Shown here piece after piece: positions 8,877-17,905 of a stretch of 34,022 nucleotides of DNA. The notes beneath the pieces were generated by a model. The model was not told the origin of the DNA, did not search any database, and saw only the letters and a list, made by a program, of their open reading frames with translations. Numbering within the stretch: the first letter of the stretch is position 1; every line of letters begins with the position of its first letter. This DNA comes from an uncultured Clostridia bacterium (GTDB lineage Bacteria; Bacillota; Clostridia; TANB77; CAG-508), in assembly GCA_947631725.1 (NCBI GenBank), contig CANRML010000001.1, forward strand, positions 1 through 34,022, in the 5' to 3' direction. A program made the position numbers and the translations under genes.

Positions 8877-9473
8877 TTATACTTTTTCTTTTCCTATTAC
8901 ACATCTTCTGTATTCTGGTTCATTTTCTACACAAGTTATTAATGTGATTGTATTTTCCTTTGTTTCTTCAAGTTTTGTCCAGTCAGTATCTTTTATAATG
9001 TCATTACTTATGACAGTATAATTTTTCTTAAATTCTTTATATTGATATTTAATTATATCTCCCTTTTTTAGTTTTTTTATATCTGCAAAATAATTAACAT
9101 CATATCCTCTATTATGTGCTGCTAATCCTATATTCCCTTCTGTTTTATCAGTTTCTTCAAAGTGACCTATACTTGTATTTAGTATTTTTGCTGATGTTCC
9201 TTCTTGAATATTGGCTACTAATGATATTGTTGGTATTTCTAAATTCCACAGATTTTCTTCTTTTGTTTCTTCTATTTGTATGTCTTCTTTTTCTATATCA
9301 TTTATATCTTTATTATTTTCAAATTGCACCTTTATTAAATCTTTTGGTTCAAAAAGATTTTGTCCCTTCATATTTCTAATTTGCATATCAAAAAAACAAA
9401 TTAGCAAAAAAATAATAATGGTACTAATTAAACTAATAATGTAGATATATTTTGTTGTATATAATCTATGCAT
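8877..9473 (-). CDS. Class D-like sortase
   Basis: A 198-residue membrane-anchored transpeptidase with one N-terminal transmembrane segment (about residues 9-29). The core starts at LEIPTISLVANIQEG. The catalytic residues are visible: His120 in GLAAHNRG, Cys181 in TLITCVEN, and Arg189/190 in EYRRCVIG. The protein would cleave an LPXTG-like signal and join the product to the wall or to another subunit. Spacing, size and the TLITC block fit class D best, but class assignment by eye is approximate. It is the first gene of a two-gene unit with the LPITG surface protein. Confidence 0.87.
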   Translation of the reverse strand: MHRLYTTKYIYIISLISTIIIFLLICFFDMQIRNMKGQNLFEPKDLIKVQFENNKDINDIEKEDIQIEETKEENLWNLEIPTISLVANIQEGTSAKILNTSIGHFEETDKTEGNIGLAAHNRGYDVNYFADIKKLKKGDIIKYQYKEFKKNYTVISNDIIKDTDWTKLEETKENTITLITCVENEPEYRRCVIGKEKV

Positions 9474-9589
9474 GCATATTCCTCACCTACCTTTATTCAA
9501 TTTTTTCTTTTTTTGGAAATTGAAAAGAATTAATTTTTTGAAAAAAATTTTAAGATTAAAATCCATATGGTTAAAACCCTACTGGTAAC

Positions 9590-9618
9590 ATAATATCATA
9601 AAAGAACATTTTTGTAAA
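9590..9618 (-). promoter_or_regulatory. Sigma-A promoter of the sortase-adhesin unit
   Basis: On the minus strand, TTTACA (9613-9618), a 17-bp spacer and TATTAT (9590-9595). It gives a leader of about 110 nt, long compared with other genes here. The leader contains a GGTT-AA-AACC inverted repeat at 9569-9578 that could be an operator or a small hairpin. I see no known riboswitch in the leader. Confidence 0.6.
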
Positions 9619-9704
9619 GCACTTTTCATCGCAATTTTCGACATTTTTCTACTATTTTTTCACTTCTCAGTGTAATATTTTTTAATAATTTTTATTAATT
9701 TCAC

Positions 9705-9733
9705 TTGACAAATTTGAATAAAGTTTGTAAAAT
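9705..9733 (+). promoter_or_regulatory. Sigma-A promoter of aspS
   Basis: Consensus TTGACA (9705-9710), a 17-bp spacer and TAAAAT (9728-9733). It drives the T-box leader and aspS. The upstream TTG that opens a longer reading frame here belongs to the -35 box. Confidence 0.8.
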
Positions 9734-9739
9734 AGTAAA

Positions 9740-9948
9740 CAATATATTAAATTATGCGTTTGTACAATACAAAGCAATTAGAAGTTACTGTAAGAGAATA
9801 AGGGTCATCGGCTGTAAGCCCTTTAAGGTCAACCTAATTTGTGAAACATATTGGAGCATATATCGAGAGTGGAAAATGTTATACATTTTCAAGCTGGGTG
9901 GTACCGCGGAAAATATTTCGTCCCTGCATTATGCATGGGCGTTTTTTG
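9740..9948 (+). promoter_or_regulatory. T-box riboswitch controlling aspS, Asn (AAC) specifier
   Basis: A transcription-antitermination leader. The T-box sequence GGGTGGTACCGCGG is at 9896-9909. A terminator follows: a GC-rich stem at 9919-9941 built from CCC-TGCA and TGCA-GGG arms, then six T (9942-9947). Stem I can be drawn with CAATA 9765-9769 paired to TATTG 9849-9853 at its base, AATTAG 9776-9781 paired to CTAATT 9834-9839 above, an AGAGA motif (9793-9797) and a distal stem AAGGG/CCCTT (9800-9804/9819-9823). The internal loop between the two lower helices holds TGTGAAACA (9840-9848). This places the triplet AAC (9845-9847, Asn) followed by A at the specifier position. No GAC or GAT occurs between the promoter and the T-box, so an Asp specifier can be excluded. 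Confidence 0.85.
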
Positions 9949-9974
9949 ATGTCCAAAGGAAAGGAAGGATTTAT

Positions 9975-11720
9975 ATGAGTTCATATAGAACACATAATTG
10001 TAATGAAATCAGATTAGAAGACATTGGAAAGAAGGTAAAAATAGCAGGTTGGGTACAAACTATTCGTGATTTAGGCGGTCTTGTTTTTTTAGATATACGT
10101 GATATGTATGGAATTACTCAAGTTGTAACATCAGCTGATTCGCAAGATGTTGATTTTGCGTCACACATCCCTATTGAATCAACAGTTAGTGTATATGGTG
10201 AAGTAAAAAAACGTGATGAAGAAACAATAAATCCAAAATTAGAAACTGGATTAGTTGAAATTCGCATTGAAAAAATTGAAGTTTTAGGAAAAAGAACAAA
10301 AAATTTACCTTTTGAAATAAATGCAAATCAAGATGTACGTGAAGATTTACGTTTGCAATATCGTTATTTAGATCTTAGAAGTGATAAATTAAAAGAAAAT
10401 CTTTTATTACGTAGTAAGGTTATCCAATACTTAAGAACTCAAATGATAGAACAAGGATTTTTGGAAGTTCAGACTCCTATACTTACAAGTTCTTCTCCAG
10501 AAGGTGCAAGGGATTATTTAGTTCCAAGCAGATTACATCCTGGTAAGTTTTATGCATTGCCTCAAGCTCCTCAACAATTTAAACAATTATTAATGGTTTC
10601 AGGTATTGATAAATATTTTCAAATTGCTCCTTGTTTTCGTGATGAAGATGCAAGAGCAGACAGGGCTCCTGGAGAATTTTATCAATTAGATATGGAAATG
10701 TCATTTAGTACACAAGAAGATGTATTTAATGTAATTGAACCTGTTATGTATAATACATTTAAAACATTTTCTGATAAAAAAATTGCAAATTATCCTTTTC
10801 CACGAATAAGTTACAAAGATGCTATGCTTAAATATGGAACAGATAAGCCTGATTTGAGAAATCCTTTAATTATTATTGATTTATCAGAATTCTTTAAAAA
10901 ATGTACTTTTAAACCTTTCATAAATAGGACTGTTAGAGCTATAAAGGTCAGTGGACAATTTTCAAAAGGATTTCATGAAAAAATGCTTGATTTTGCAATG
11001 TCTATAGGTATGGCAGGTCTTGGATATTTAGAGGTACAGGATGATTTAAGTTATAAAGGACCTATTGATAAATTTATTCCTGAAAGTCTTAAAAAAGAGC
11101 TTTTATCATTAGGTAATTTAGAAAAAGGAGATACAATTTTCTTTATTGCTGATAATGAAAAACGTGCAACAGAACTTGCTGGACAAATTAGAATAGAATT
11201 AGGCAAACGTTTAAATTTAGTTGATGAAAATTTATTTTCTTTTGCTTGGATTACTGATTTTCCAATGTTTGAGATGGATGAAGAAAATAAATTAGGATTT
11301 AGTCATAATCCATTTTCTATGCCACAAGGAGGCTTAGATGCTTTAAATAATGAAAATCCTTTAGATATTTTAGCATATCAATATGATATTGTATGTAATG
11401 GCATTGAATTATCTTCTGGTGCTGTTCGTAATCATGATATAGATATTATGATAAAAGCTTTTACAATGGCTGGCTATACAGAGGAAGAAGTAAAAACAAA
11501 ATTTGGTGCTTTATATACAGCTTTTCAATATGGTGTACCTCCACATGCTGGAATTGCACCTGGTATTGATAGAATGCTTATGTTGTTAACTTCTTCAGAT
11601 ACTATTCGTGAAGTTATTGCTTTTCCTTTAAATAGTAAAGCTGAAGATTTAATGATGGGAGCTCCAAGTACTGTTAGACGTGATCAATTACGTGATGTGC
11701 ATATTACAATTAAAGAATAA
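9975..11720 (+). CDS. aspS: Aspartyl-tRNA synthetase (class II)
   Basis: 581 residues, normal for the bacterial-type enzyme. An N-terminal OB-fold anticodon domain begins KIAGWVQTIRDLGG (from residue 23). The class II catalytic core follows, with motif 2 FRDEDARADRAPGEFYQLD and motif 3 HAGIAPGIDRMLMLL, and the bacterial GAD-type insertion between them. The C-terminal REVIAFPLNSKAEDLMMGAP is intact. The ATG at 9975 follows AAGGAAGG; the longer open frame upstream is the untranslated T-box leader. The leader senses tRNA-Asn rather than tRNA-Asp, suggesting a non-discriminating enzyme that also charges tRNA-Asn for amidotransferase conversion. However, the residue after RD in the OB fold (Leu33) resembles discriminating enzymes such as E. 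coli's, so specificity is unresolved. Confidence 0.95.
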   Translation: MSSYRTHNCNEIRLEDIGKKVKIAGWVQTIRDLGGLVFLDIRDMYGITQVVTSADSQDVDFASHIPIESTVSVYGEVKKRDEETINPKLETGLVEIRIEKIEVLGKRTKNLPFEINANQDVREDLRLQYRYLDLRSDKLKENLLLRSKVIQYLRTQMIEQGFLEVQTPILTSSSPEGARDYLVPSRLHPGKFYALPQAPQQFKQLLMVSGIDKYFQIAPCFRDEDARADRAPGEFYQLDMEMSFSTQEDVFNVIEPVMYNTFKTFSDKKIANYPFPRISYKDAMLKYGTDKPDLRNPLIIIDLSEFFKKCTFKPFINRTVRAIKVSGQFSKGFHEKMLDFAMSIGMAGLGYLEVQDDLSYKGPIDKFIPESLKKELLSLGNLEKGDTIFFIADNEKRATELAGQIRIELGKRLNLVDENLFSFAWITDFPMFEMDEENKLGFSHNPFSMPQGGLDALNNENPLDILAYQYDIVCNGIELSSGAVRNHDIDIMIKAFTMAGYTEEEVKTKFGALYTAFQYGVPPHAGIAPGIDRMLMLLTSSDTIREVIAFPLNSKAEDLMMGAPSTVRRDQLRDVHITIKE

Positions 11721-11726
11721 AGTAAA

Positions 11727-11754
11727 AACCCAATTAGGAAAATCTAATTGGGTT
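11727..11754. terminator. Bidirectional terminator between aspS and hup
   Basis: AACCCAATTAG (11727-11737) and CTAATTGGGTT (11744-11754) form a perfect 11-bp stem with a 6-nt loop. The minus-strand side runs into TTTTT, making a good terminator for hup. The plus-strand side has a poorer U-tract but follows the aspS stop by 6 bp. Confidence 0.8.
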
Positions 11755-11782
11755 CATATATTTATATGTTATTTTTTAATTT

Positions 11783-12061
11783 TTATTTTTTGTTTACTAA
11801 ATCTTTTAATGCTTTACCAGCTTTGAATACTGGAGCTTTTGATGCAGGAATTTTGATTTCTTCTTTAGTTTGTGGGTTTCTTCCTTTTCTAGCAGCTCTT
11901 TTTCTTACTTCGAAAGATCCAAATCCAACTAATTGAACTTTATCTCCTTTTTTTAATGCGTCTGTTACAACACCTACGAATGCATTAACTGATGCTTCAG
12001 CTGCTTTCTTTGTGTCTCCTGTTTTTGCAGCCATTGCTGCGATTAATTCAGCTTTGTTCAT
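11783..12061 (-). CDS. hup: HU-family DNA-binding protein
   Basis: 92 residues, the usual HU length. It starts MNKAELIAAMAAKTG, has the dimer core GDKVQLVGFGSFEVRKR (about residues 39-55), and the DNA-binding arm GRNPQTKEEIKIPASKAPVF (about 60-79). HU bends and compacts nucleoid DNA as a dimer. The start follows a strong AGGAGG. Codon use is biased toward a few codons, as expected of a highly expressed gene. It lies convergent to aspS and is monocistronic. The 123 bp upstream do not show a promoter I can place with confidence. Confidence 0.96.
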   Translation of the reverse strand: MNKAELIAAMAAKTGDTKKAAEASVNAFVGVVTDALKKGDKVQLVGFGSFEVRKRAARKGRNPQTKEEIKIPASKAPVFKAGKALKDLVNKK

Positions 12062-12184
12062 TTAAATTACCTCCTATAAGATTTAATATTATGTACTCTT
12101 ATCGCCTGAACTTAGCGGTATTTGTACTTCTACTTAAAATTATTCGCCAAATTTCTTGAAAATCCTTCTTTTTTTTTCAAAAAA

Positions 12185-13798
12185 TTAATAAATTTTACAT
12201 TTTTTCAATATTTTGAAGATTTTTTCTCCTTTAGGTATTTGCATAATTTCTTCTTTGCTGAAAATTTTTAAAGCTATTATAGCTAAACCATATATTATTA
12301 CTGCTACTATTATTGCTATAATTGTAGCTAATTTTTGTGCCATCATTCCTAATAAAACTGTATATATGAAATAAGAACAAATTCCCATGATTGTTACTGC
12401 TATAACTGGCTTTATAAATATTTTAGTAAATGGCAAATCTAATTTTACATTTCTTCTTAATGATGTACTTGCTATTGTAAATGCTACTGCATGACATACT
12501 ACAGAAGCCCATGCTGCACCAGATGCTCCAAAAATTGGGTTTGGAACTAGTATAAGATTTAAAATTAATTTTGCAAGTACCCCACACCCGAGTGAAACTG
12601 CCGGTATCATAAGTTTTCCATAGCCTTGTAGTACTCCATTTATAGTTTGGTCTAATATTGTAAAGAAAATTGTTAAACTGCTAATTTGTAATATAAGTTC
12701 TCCACTACTTGCATTTGGAAATAGTAAATTTAAAATTGGTCCTGCAAATATACACATCCCCACAGTACATGGTAAGCCTATAAGCATAGAAATCAATAAT
12801 GAAAATGATGTCTTTTTAGTAATTGTTTCAGTATCTTTTTTTGCCTTTGCTGCAGATATAGCTGGTACTAATGCTGTAGCAAAAGCTACATTAATAGATA
12901 ATGGCAAACTTGTTAGCATATCTACTTTTCCACCTAGTATACCATATTGTGCAACAGCTTCACTATCTGTTAAGAATTGTTTTAAACTTCTAACTACTGT
13001 AAAAGAATCTATATTTTTATTTAATGATGACATTATTGCAGTTAGCGAGATTGGTAATGATACTAACAATACTTTTTTTATAATTGTTTTTACTCTTTCA
13101 TATTGGTAATTTTTTGTTGAATTTATCTCTTTTGCAATATCTTTTCTAATAGTTTGATAATACAAATACAGATATCCAAAACCTGCAAATGTTGCAAGTG
13201 TTGTTGCAAGTGTCGCTCCTGCTGCCATCCATTTAGTTGATGTATGTGATAGAATTGCAACAATTTCTACTATAACAATTGTTAATGTTGTTTTAAAAAC
13301 CTGTTCTAATGTTTGAGATCTGGCAGTTGCTTTTATATTTTGTATTCCATTACAATATCCTCTCATTACAGAACTAATTGCGACAAAGAAAATTGCTGGT
13401 GATAATGCAACAAGTGTCATTTCCGCTTCTGGAATTTGTAACCATTTATATGCAATAACATGTGCTCCTAAGAACAACATTAAGCTTCCAATAAGTCCTA
13501 TTACTGCAAAAGTTGCAAAAGCTATTTTAAATATACGATGTGCTCCTTTATGGTCTCCTACTGCAACTCTTTCTGATACAAGTTTTGATATTGCACTTGG
13601 AACACCTATAGAAGATATTGTAAGTAACATTGCATATATTTGATAACTACTTGCTACAATTCCATTTCCTTCGTCTCCAAATCCCTGTCTATTTGTTAGG
13701 TATAAAGTATATACCATCCCCAATAATTTAATGAGAATTTGTGAAAACATAAGGGTTACTACGCCTTGTAAGAAGCCTTGTTTGTGTTTTGATGACAT
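12185..13798 (-). CDS. Polysaccharide/lipid II flippase (SpoVB/YtgP type, MOP superfamily)
   Basis: 537 residues with about 14 hydrophobic segments and no signal peptide. The N-terminus QGVVTLMFSQILIKLLGMVY and the blocks SSYQIYAMLLTISSIGVPSA and SSVMRGYCNGIQN are characteristic of the SpoVB/MurJ-like branch. It probably flips an undecaprenyl-linked cell-wall precursor or polysaccharide unit. Nothing nearby decides between a SpoVB, YtgP or MurJ-equivalent role. It has its own promoter (13853-13881) and an AAGGAGG ribosome binding site. No clear terminator follows; transcription may continue into the hup upstream region. Confidence 0.88.
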   Translation of the reverse strand: MSSKHKQGFLQGVVTLMFSQILIKLLGMVYTLYLTNRQGFGDEGNGIVASSYQIYAMLLTISSIGVPSAISKLVSERVAVGDHKGAHRIFKIAFATFAVIGLIGSLMLFLGAHVIAYKWLQIPEAEMTLVALSPAIFFVAISSVMRGYCNGIQNIKATARSQTLEQVFKTTLTIVIVEIVAILSHTSTKWMAAGATLATTLATFAGFGYLYLYYQTIRKDIAKEINSTKNYQYERVKTIIKKVLLVSLPISLTAIMSSLNKNIDSFTVVRSLKQFLTDSEAVAQYGILGGKVDMLTSLPLSINVAFATALVPAISAAKAKKDTETITKKTSFSLLISMLIGLPCTVGMCIFAGPILNLLFPNASSGELILQISSLTIFFTILDQTINGVLQGYGKLMIPAVSLGCGVLAKLILNLILVPNPIFGASGAAWASVVCHAVAFTIASTSLRRNVKLDLPFTKIFIKPVIAVTIMGICSYFIYTVLLGMMAQKLATIIAIIVAVIIYGLAIIALKIFSKEEIMQIPKGEKIFKILKKCKIY

Positions 13799-13852
13799 TT
13801 TATCCTCCTTAAAAAGTTAATTTAATACTTCATTTTATGCAATTCTTTTTTT

Positions 13853-13881
13853 ATTATAATTTTATTTCATATTTTTGGCAA
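13853..13881 (-). promoter_or_regulatory. Sigma-A promoter of the flippase gene
   Basis: On the minus strand, TTGCCA (13876-13881), a 17-bp spacer and a perfect TATAAT (13853-13858). It sits just downstream of the smc terminator, so the two genes are separate units. Confidence 0.7.
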
Positions 13882-13901
13882 TAGTTTTTTGTATTTTTAA
13901 C

Positions 13902-13944
13902 AAAAACAACAAGAAAAGAACTCACATCTTGAATTCTTTTCCTT
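13902..13944 (-). terminator. Terminator after smc
   Basis: On the minus strand, an AAGGAAAAGAA arm (13934-13944) pairs with TTCTTTTCTT (13911-13920), with one bulge. A T-rich run (GTTGTTTTTG) follows. It starts about 20 bp past the smc stop. Confidence 0.6.
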
Positions 13945-13963
13945 CAAAATTTATTAACTTTAT

Positions 13964-16900
13964 TTACTGTTTTAATTTCATTGAAAGTAATTTTGAGATT
14001 CCGTTTTCCTCCATTGTAACACCATATACACTGTCTGCTGCTTCCATAGTTCCCTTTCTATGAGTTATAACTAAAAATTGTGTATCTTTTGCAAATTTCT
14101 TTAAATATTCTGCATATCTATATACATTTATGTCATCAAGTGCTGCTTCAATTTCGTCTAGTACACAGAACGGTGCTGGATTGATTTTTAAAATCGCAAA
14201 TAGTAATGCAATAGCTGTTAAGGCCTTTTCTCCTCCTGATAGTAACATCATATTTTGCAATTTCTTTCCTGGTGGCTGTGCAGTTATTTCTATACCACAC
14301 TCTAAAAGATTTTCTTCATCTTCTAATTTAACTTCTGCTTTTCCTCCACCAAATAACTCAGCAAAAACATCTCCAAAATTTTTATTGATTTCTTTGAATT
14401 TTTCTTTAAATTGTTCTCTCATAGTTTGTGTTATTTCTGTAATAACTTTTCTTAATTTTGACATTGTGCCTTCTAGGTCTAAACGTTGCTCACTCATAAA
14501 ATCATAACGTTCTTTTAATTTTTTATATTCTTCTATTGAATCTAAATTAACACTTCCAATATCTCTCATTTGTGTTCTTAGTTCATTTACTCTTTTCTTT
14601 GTATTTGCGACATTGCTTGGTTTTTCATATCCTTCTATATTATTTGGTGTTAATTCATATTCTTCCCATAATTTATTTATAATTTCTGTAATTTCTTCTT
14701 GAGCCTTATTTTTCTTAACTTCTAATTTTACAAGTTGGCTTTTTAAGTCTTCTATTATGCTAAACTTTTCAGTAATTTGTTCTTCTTGAATTTCTAGTTT
14801 TTCATTTTTGTCTTTTCTGTCTTGTTTTAATTCTTCTACCTTACCACTACTGTTTTTTACATCTTCTTTTATTTTTTCAATCTTATCTTTAATTTCTTGT
14901 ATTGATTGTTCTAAATTAATATTTTCCTGTTTGCTATTTTCTATTTGCTCTTTTTTGTTTTCAATAGTTTTTTGGTTTACTTCTTTTTCTTGATTTATTC
15001 TTTCTTTTATTTCTTCGATAGAACTTTCACTTTCGTCAAAAGAAGATACTGATATTTTTAAATTTGTAATATCAAAATTCAAATCATCTATGTATTTTTG
15101 GTCATCTTTGTTTAATTCTGCAAATTCATTTATTTTTTGTGTTAATTTTTCTGTTTCCTCAGTTAAGTTTTCAATTTCTTTTTGAATTTGTTCTTTTTGT
15201 GCTATTTCTTGTTTTTTATTTTCTTCTAATTGAGCTTGTTCATTTTTTAACTTTTGCATACGTTCTTCTAGCTTGTTTATTGTTTCTTCAAAGTTTTCGA
15301 TTTTTTGTTTTTGAGTTGCATAAGAAATTTCATTTTCTTGCAATTCTTTTTCTAAACTTGCTACTTTTTCAAAAGTAGTTTTCATTGATTTTTCGATTTC
15401 TAATTTTTTATCTTGTAGCTCGTTTATTTTATCTTGCAATTTTTTTATTTCTTTTCCAAGTCTTTCAATTTCTTTACTTCTACCTAAAATATTAACAGTT
15501 TTTTTAGCAACAGCACCACCTGTGATAGCTCCTGATGGGTTTATTACATCTCCACCAATAGTAACAATTCTAAATGAATATGAGTTTTGTTTTGCTACTT
15601 TAATTGCTGTGTCCATATTATCTACAATAACTGTTCTTCCTAGTAGATTTAATACTATTTGCTCATGTTTTTTGCTGTATTTTACTAAATCTGATGCAAT
15701 ACCAACAATACCTTTTTCATTACCTTTAATTTTTTCAATTTTCTTCCCTTTTACAGAGGTAATTGGTAAAAATGATGCTCTTCCTATATTGTTTTTTCTT
15801 AAATATTCTACCAATTTTTTTGCATCTGCTTCTGTATCTGTTACAATGTTTTGCAAAGATAATCCTAAACACATTTCAATAGCTGTTTCTAGATTTTCTG
15901 GAACCTCAATTAAATTTGCTAAAACACCTTCTACACCTTTTTTTAAATCTGAATTAGTTTCACAATCTTTTAATAATGTTTTTACACTTTTTGTATATCC
16001 CTCTTTTTCTTTTTCTGTCTCTATTAAAAAGCGTTGTCTTGATTCTTTAATTCTCATTTCATTTTCTAAAGAATTTATTCTTGTTTCATATTCTTTTATT
16101 TTTTCTGTTGCATCTTCTTTTTGTTTGTTAATTTTGTCTAATTCATCTTTTGTTTTATTTCTTTTTGCTTCTATTTCATAAAATTCTTTAGCAAATTCTT
16201 CTTTTTGCATACGAGTATTATCTAATTCTGATATATTACTTTGTAAATCTTGTGCTATTTGTTTTTGCCTTTTTTCGTCATTTTCATAATTTATTTCTTT
16301 TTCTTGTATTTGTGATTGTTTTTCATATTTTTGGTCTGTATTTTCTTCTACTTTCTTTTTATAGTTTTCGATTTCTAATTCTTTGCTAGAAAGTTTTTGA
16401 GTTAATTTATCTAACTCTGCTTGTTTTTGAGTTAATTCATTTACAAATTTTTCTTTATTTTGAAGTAAATTTTCACGTTTTTCTTCTTTTTGTTTTTCTT
16501 CTTCTTCTAGTTCTTTTAGTCTAAGTGTTTTTTCTTCAATTTCTTGCATAAATCTTTTTTGATTTTCTTCATTATTTGTAATTCTTGTTTGTGCGACACT
16601 AATATCTGCATTTAACATTTCAATTTCTTTTTGGCTCTCAAAACCAATATTTGACATGTTTTCTATCTTATTTGTAATTTCATCAATAGCATTTTTTAGT
16701 TCCTCTTTAGCATGTTTTGCTCTTTCTAGTTTAGTTTCTTCTTCATCACATTGTCCTTTTGTAACTGTTTCATTTTCAGTTACTTTTTCTAATTCTTGTT
16801 TGTTTTGTTCAATATTATGCAAAAACAAACCTACTTCTATGCTTTTTAATTCATCTCGTAAGTTAAGATACTTTTTAGCCTTTTCTGCTTGGTTACTTAG

Positions 16901-17512
16901 TGGCTCTAGGTTTCCTTCTATTTCTGATATAATATCATTTATTCTTAATAGATTTAACTTTGTATGCTCTAATTTTTTTTCTGATTCTTCCTTCCTATTT
17001 CTGTATTTAACAATTCCTGCTGCCTCTTCAAATATGTGTCTTCTATCTTCAGATTTATTACTTAAAATCTCATCGATTTTTCCTTGACCTATAATAGAAT
17101 ATCCATCTTTTCCTATTCCTGTATCCATAAATAATTCTAAAACATCTTTTAATCTACAAGGTACTTTATTTATATAGTAGCCTGTTTCTCCGCTTCTATA
17201 TAACTTCCTTGTAACTGTAACTTCAGTATATTCAATTGGTAAAGCCCCATCTGTATTATCAAATACAAGTGAACTTTCTGCAAATCCTAAAGATTTTCTA
17301 TTTTGAGTACCTGCAAATATTATATCTAATGATTTTGATCCTCTTAATGATTTAATACTTTGCTCTCCTAATACCCACCTAATTGCATCTGATATGTTAC
17401 TCTTTCCAGAACCATTTGGCCCTATAACTGTTGTTATTCCTTCTTTTAGTTCGATGATTGTTTTGTCTGCAAAGGATTTAAATCCTTGCATTTCTATTCT
17501 TTTTAAATACAT
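13964..17512 (-). CDS. smc: Chromosome segregation/condensin ATPase SMC
   Basis: 1182 residues with the full SMC plan. The Walker A GPNGSGKSN is at residues 31-39. A long coiled coil rich in Glu/Lys/Gln follows, then a hinge (about 515-670) with GDVINPSGAITGGAV near its end, and the return coiled coil. The C-terminal head has signature LLSGGEKAL (about 1090-1098) and Walker B FCVLDEIEAALDD (about 1115-1127). It forms the ATP-driven loop-extruding core with ScpA and ScpB, neither of which is in the window. The ribosome binding site is weak (GGTGA). It follows the XRE regulator gene by 55 bp in the same direction and probably has its own promoter too. Confidence 0.96.
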   Translation of the reverse strand: MYLKRIEMQGFKSFADKTIIELKEGITTVIGPNGSGKSNISDAIRWVLGEQSIKSLRGSKSLDIIFAGTQNRKSLGFAESSLVFDNTDGALPIEYTEVTVTRKLYRSGETGYYINKVPCRLKDVLELFMDTGIGKDGYSIIGQGKIDEILSNKSEDRRHIFEEAAGIVKYRNRKEESEKKLEHTKLNLLRINDIISEIEGNLEPLSNQAEKAKKYLNLRDELKSIEVGLFLHNIEQNKQELEKVTENETVTKGQCDEEETKLERAKHAKEELKNAIDEITNKIENMSNIGFESQKEIEMLNADISVAQTRITNNEENQKRFMQEIEEKTLRLKELEEEEKQKEEKRENLLQNKEKFVNELTQKQAELDKLTQKLSSKELEIENYKKKVEENTDQKYEKQSQIQEKEINYENDEKRQKQIAQDLQSNISELDNTRMQKEEFAKEFYEIEAKRNKTKDELDKINKQKEDATEKIKEYETRINSLENEMRIKESRQRFLIETEKEKEGYTKSVKTLLKDCETNSDLKKGVEGVLANLIEVPENLETAIEMCLGLSLQNIVTDTEADAKKLVEYLRKNNIGRASFLPITSVKGKKIEKIKGNEKGIVGIASDLVKYSKKHEQIVLNLLGRTVIVDNMDTAIKVAKQNSYSFRIVTIGGDVINPSGAITGGAVAKKTVNILGRSKEIERLGKEIKKLQDKINELQDKKLEIEKSMKTTFEKVASLEKELQENEISYATQKQKIENFEETINKLEERMQKLKNEQAQLEENKKQEIAQKEQIQKEIENLTEETEKLTQKINEFAELNKDDQKYIDDLNFDITNLKISVSSFDESESSIEEIKERINQEKEVNQKTIENKKEQIENSKQENINLEQSIQEIKDKIEKIKEDVKNSSGKVEELKQDRKDKNEKLEIQEEQITEKFSIIEDLKSQLVKLEVKKNKAQEEITEIINKLWEEYELTPNNIEGYEKPSNVANTKKRVNELRTQMRDIGSVNLDSIEEYKKLKERYDFMSEQRLDLEGTMSKLRKVITEITQTMREQFKEKFKEINKNFGDVFAELFGGGKAEVKLEDEENLLECGIEITAQPPGKKLQNMMLLSGGEKALTAIALLFAILKINPAPFCVLDEIEAALDDINVYRYAEYLKKFAKDTQFLVITHRKGTMEAADSVYGVTMEENGISKLLSMKLKQ

Positions 17513-17529
17513 ATTTTTTCACCGTACTT

Positions 17530-17558
17530 AGTGTATATCATTTTTGATTTTTTGTAAA
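17530..17558 (-). promoter_or_regulatory. Candidate promoter for smc
   Basis: On the minus strand, TTTACA (17553-17558), a 17-bp spacer and TACACT (17530-17535), leaving a leader of about 11 nt. Moderate match only; smc may also be read through from the XRE gene. Confidence 0.45.
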
Positions 17559-17567
17559 GAGATATTT

Positions 17568-17894
17568 TTATAGATATTTTTCTACTAATTCTGCTAATTG
17601 ATATATAAATCTTTGCTTTTGAGGTGTGCATTTTTTTAATAGGTTTTTAAAGTCCTGATTTAAGTATTCTCCTTCACTTTCCTTAATTCCAGTAATAAAA
17701 TATCCTACTGGTGTGTCTAATATTTCTGCAATTTGTACTATTCTTTTTAAATTTATTTGCGATGTGCCTGTTTCTAACCTACTATAAAAACTTACCGAGG
17801 TATCTATCATATCTGACATTTCTTCTTGTGTGAGGTGTTTGTTTATTCTTTCTTCTTTTATCCTTTTACCAATAAGTTTGTAATCTATTGCCAT
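17568..17894 (-). CDS. XRE-family transcriptional regulator
   Basis: 108 residues with an N-terminal helix-turn-helix of the Cro/cI type (residues about 7-64). The recognition region includes LTQEEMSDMIDTSVSFYSRLETG. The C-terminal 40 residues are helical with no recognised effector domain. It resembles the short single-domain XRE regulators widespread in Clostridia, some of which control themselves. A palindrome lies directly on its predicted transcription start, consistent with autoregulation. The start follows GGAGGG. It is directly upstream of smc, but a role in chromosome biology is not implied by sequence. Confidence 0.85.
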   Translation of the reverse strand: MAIDYKLIGKRIKEERINKHLTQEEMSDMIDTSVSFYSRLETGTSQINLKRIVQIAEILDTPVGYFITGIKESEGEYLNQDFKNLLKKCTPQKQRFIYQLAELVEKYL

Positions 17895-17905
17895 ATTTAT
17901 CCCTC

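Noticed and set aside
9705..9974. Extended N-terminus of aspS starting at a TTG at 9705
   Set aside because: The TTG is the -35 box, and the stretch is the T-box leader with a terminator; the real start at 9975 has a ribosome binding site.
15522..16181. 219-codon plus-strand frame inside smc
   Set aside because: It is antisense to the smc hinge and coiled coil, rich in Ser/Phe as expected of a reverse-strand shadow.
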